From NCBI RefSeq assembly GCF_000143415.4, contig NW_003314274.1, forward strand, positions 1,966,623 to 2,030,622: 64,000 bases of DNA, given 5' to 3'. The translations under genes were made by a program, and so were the position numbers. Positions 63,113-64,000 of this stretch are shown one piece after another. Every line of letters starts with the position of its first letter. Position 1 is the stretch's first letter. The stretch is from Selaginella moellendorffii. Taxonomy: Eukaryota > Streptophyta > Lycopodiopsida > Selaginellales > Selaginellaceae. The notes beneath the pieces were generated by a model, which saw only the letters and a program-made list of their open reading frames with translations, was not told the DNA's origin and made no database searches.

Positions 63113-64000
63113 ATGCATGGCGCGAGCGATAGAGGAAGAGGAGGAGGCGAGGAGGACGAGGACGAGGAAGAGAGCCAGCAGCAGCTTTTGATCCCTGGCT
63201 TGCCGGACGATCTGGCGATGCGATGCCTAGCCCGGGCGGCTCGGCAGGATCACAGCGCCCTGAGGTCCGTGTGCCGGCGATGGTGCCAAATCTTCACCAG
63301 CGAGCAGCTGCCAGCGCTGCGGCGGGGGTTGGGCGTGGTGGAGGGATGGCTCTACGCTCTCAGCAGGGACAAGTCGGAGTGCCTTTCCTGGCACGTCTTG
63401 GATCCCTCCAAGCGCAAGTGGATGGAGCTGCCGCGATTGCCCGAGGATCTGGCAGGGAAATTCGGCCTCACTTGCGCGGTGCTGGGCCGGGAGCTCTTCG
63501 TCATGGGTGGCTGTGATAAGTACGAAGAGCCCACCGCCGAGGTGTGGCGATACGACGCTCTCAAGAACAGATGGTCCGGGGCTCCACGCATGGAAGTCGC
63601 GCGATGCCACTTCGTCAGCGGCTCCTCCAGCGATCGTCTCTACGCGATCGGTGGCATGGGACTAGTTTCGGGAGCTCTCACTTCGTGGGAGATTTTCGAC
63701 AAGGAGAAGAACCACTGGTCGCTCTACAACGATCCAAACATCGTCTCGGACTTGGGCGAGTCGCTGGTGCTGGACGGAAGGATTTACGTGCGGCATGCCA
63801 GCCCGGGGATCATTCCGCCATTCTACGCCGCGGTGTATGATCCACAGGCGAATGCGTGGGACGCTCTCGACAATCAAATGACCCGGCAGTGGTGTGGCCC
63901 GGCTGTGGCAGTCGGGGGCGACGTTTACATGCTCGACCAGACTCTGGGGATCAAGCTCATGGTGCTCAACAGGGCTACTGGGGAATGGAACACGGTTGGC
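63113..64000 (+). CDS. F-box/kelch-repeat protein, 5' part (runs off the window)
   Basis: From the ATG at 63113 the frame stays open to the window end (at least 296 codons). An acidic start (EEDEDEEES) is followed by the F-box (LLIPGLPDDLAMRCLARAAR, then ALRSVCRRW, about residues 25-60). Kelch units come next: LFVMGGCDKY with AEVWRYDALKNRWSGAP, LYAIGGMG with WEIFDKEKNHWSLY, and AAVYDPQANAWDAL with GGDVYMLD. Plant F-box/kelch proteins are SCF ubiquitin-ligase adaptors. The 3' end is not in the window, so the exact subgroup is not assigned. A 5'-UTR intron ending with gcag just before the start is likely. Confidence 0.9.
   Translation, partial: MHGASDRGRGGGEEDEDEEESQQQLLIPGLPDDLAMRCLARAARQDHSALRSVCRRWCQIFTSEQLPALRRGLGVVEGWLYALSRDKSECLSWHVLDPSKRKWMELPRLPEDLAGKFGLTCAVLGRELFVMGGCDKYEEPTAEVWRYDALKNRWSGAPRMEVARCHFVSGSSSDRLYAIGGMGLVSGALTSWEIFDKEKNHWSLYNDPNIVSDLGESLVLDGRIYVRHASPGIIPPFYAAVYDPQANAWDALDNQMTRQWCGPAVAVGGDVYMLDQTLGIKLMVLNRATGEWNTVG

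Overview
The window is nuclear DNA from a land plant. The gene content shows this directly: an intronless PLS-class pentatricopeptide (PPR) gene with a DYW-like end, a plastid ClpR3 subunit, a DUF26/ginkbilobin-type secreted protein, a DUF688 protein and an F-box/MYND protein. Introns are very short (mostly 50-70 nt, GT-AG with two GC-AG cases), intergenic gaps in gene-rich parts are 55-300 bp, and AT-rich islands interrupt a GC-rich coding background. This fits a compact lycophyte genome such as Selaginella moellendorffii. The species is an inference.

Layout. 1-3.0 kb: relics (Mutator-like transposase, bulb-lectin fragment) and a G-run cluster. 3.0-8.6 kb: an unrecognised coiled-coil protein (-), cytochrome c (-), a CWC21/SRRM-type splicing protein (+), a membrane-anchored cyclophilin (-) and an ELO fatty-acid elongase (-). 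8.7-16.3 kb: a DDX56/Dbp9 helicase (+), then an AT-rich island flanked by two decayed tRNA-like sequences, then duplicated DUF26 genes mixed with decayed copies of the helicase 3' half. 16.4-18.7 kb: a DUF688 protein (-). 20-27.5 kb: a decayed and an intact copy of a Tudor/G-patch protein enclose an unrecognised 445-aa gene and a Ty1/copia relic. 27.6-36.7 kb: U5 snRNP GTPase Snu114 (+), an ABHD11-like hydrolase (+) and cytosolic leucyl-tRNA synthetase (-). 36.7-42.4 kb: relics (Snu114 fragment, orphan PGDH regulatory domain), a reductase gene with a lesion, and AT-rich DNA. 42.4-53.9 kb: a WD40-like beta-propeller protein (+), the PPR protein (-), mismatch-repair PMS1 (+), a small conserved hypothetical protein (-) and ARMC6-like (+). 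55.5-64 kb: F-box/MYND (-), ClpR3 (-), prefoldin 3 (+) and an F-box/kelch gene running off the end (+).

How the genes relate. Most are housekeeping genes for splicing, translation, chaperoning, repair and organelle proteolysis. They are not an operon-like pathway. Several are head-to-head pairs separated by 75-300 bp, often with telo-box (AAACCCTA/TAGGGTTT) motifs at the start sites, which suggests shared bidirectional promoters. The most unusual theme is local copy-and-decay: at least four functional genes here (helicase, Tudor/G-patch, Snu114, PMS1) have truncated or decayed partial copies within about 7 kb. The best candidates for something undescribed are the 445-aa orphan gene at 21.9-23.5 kb, the zinc-finger-less Tudor/G-patch protein, and the tRNA-flanked AT island with C-to-T type decay.
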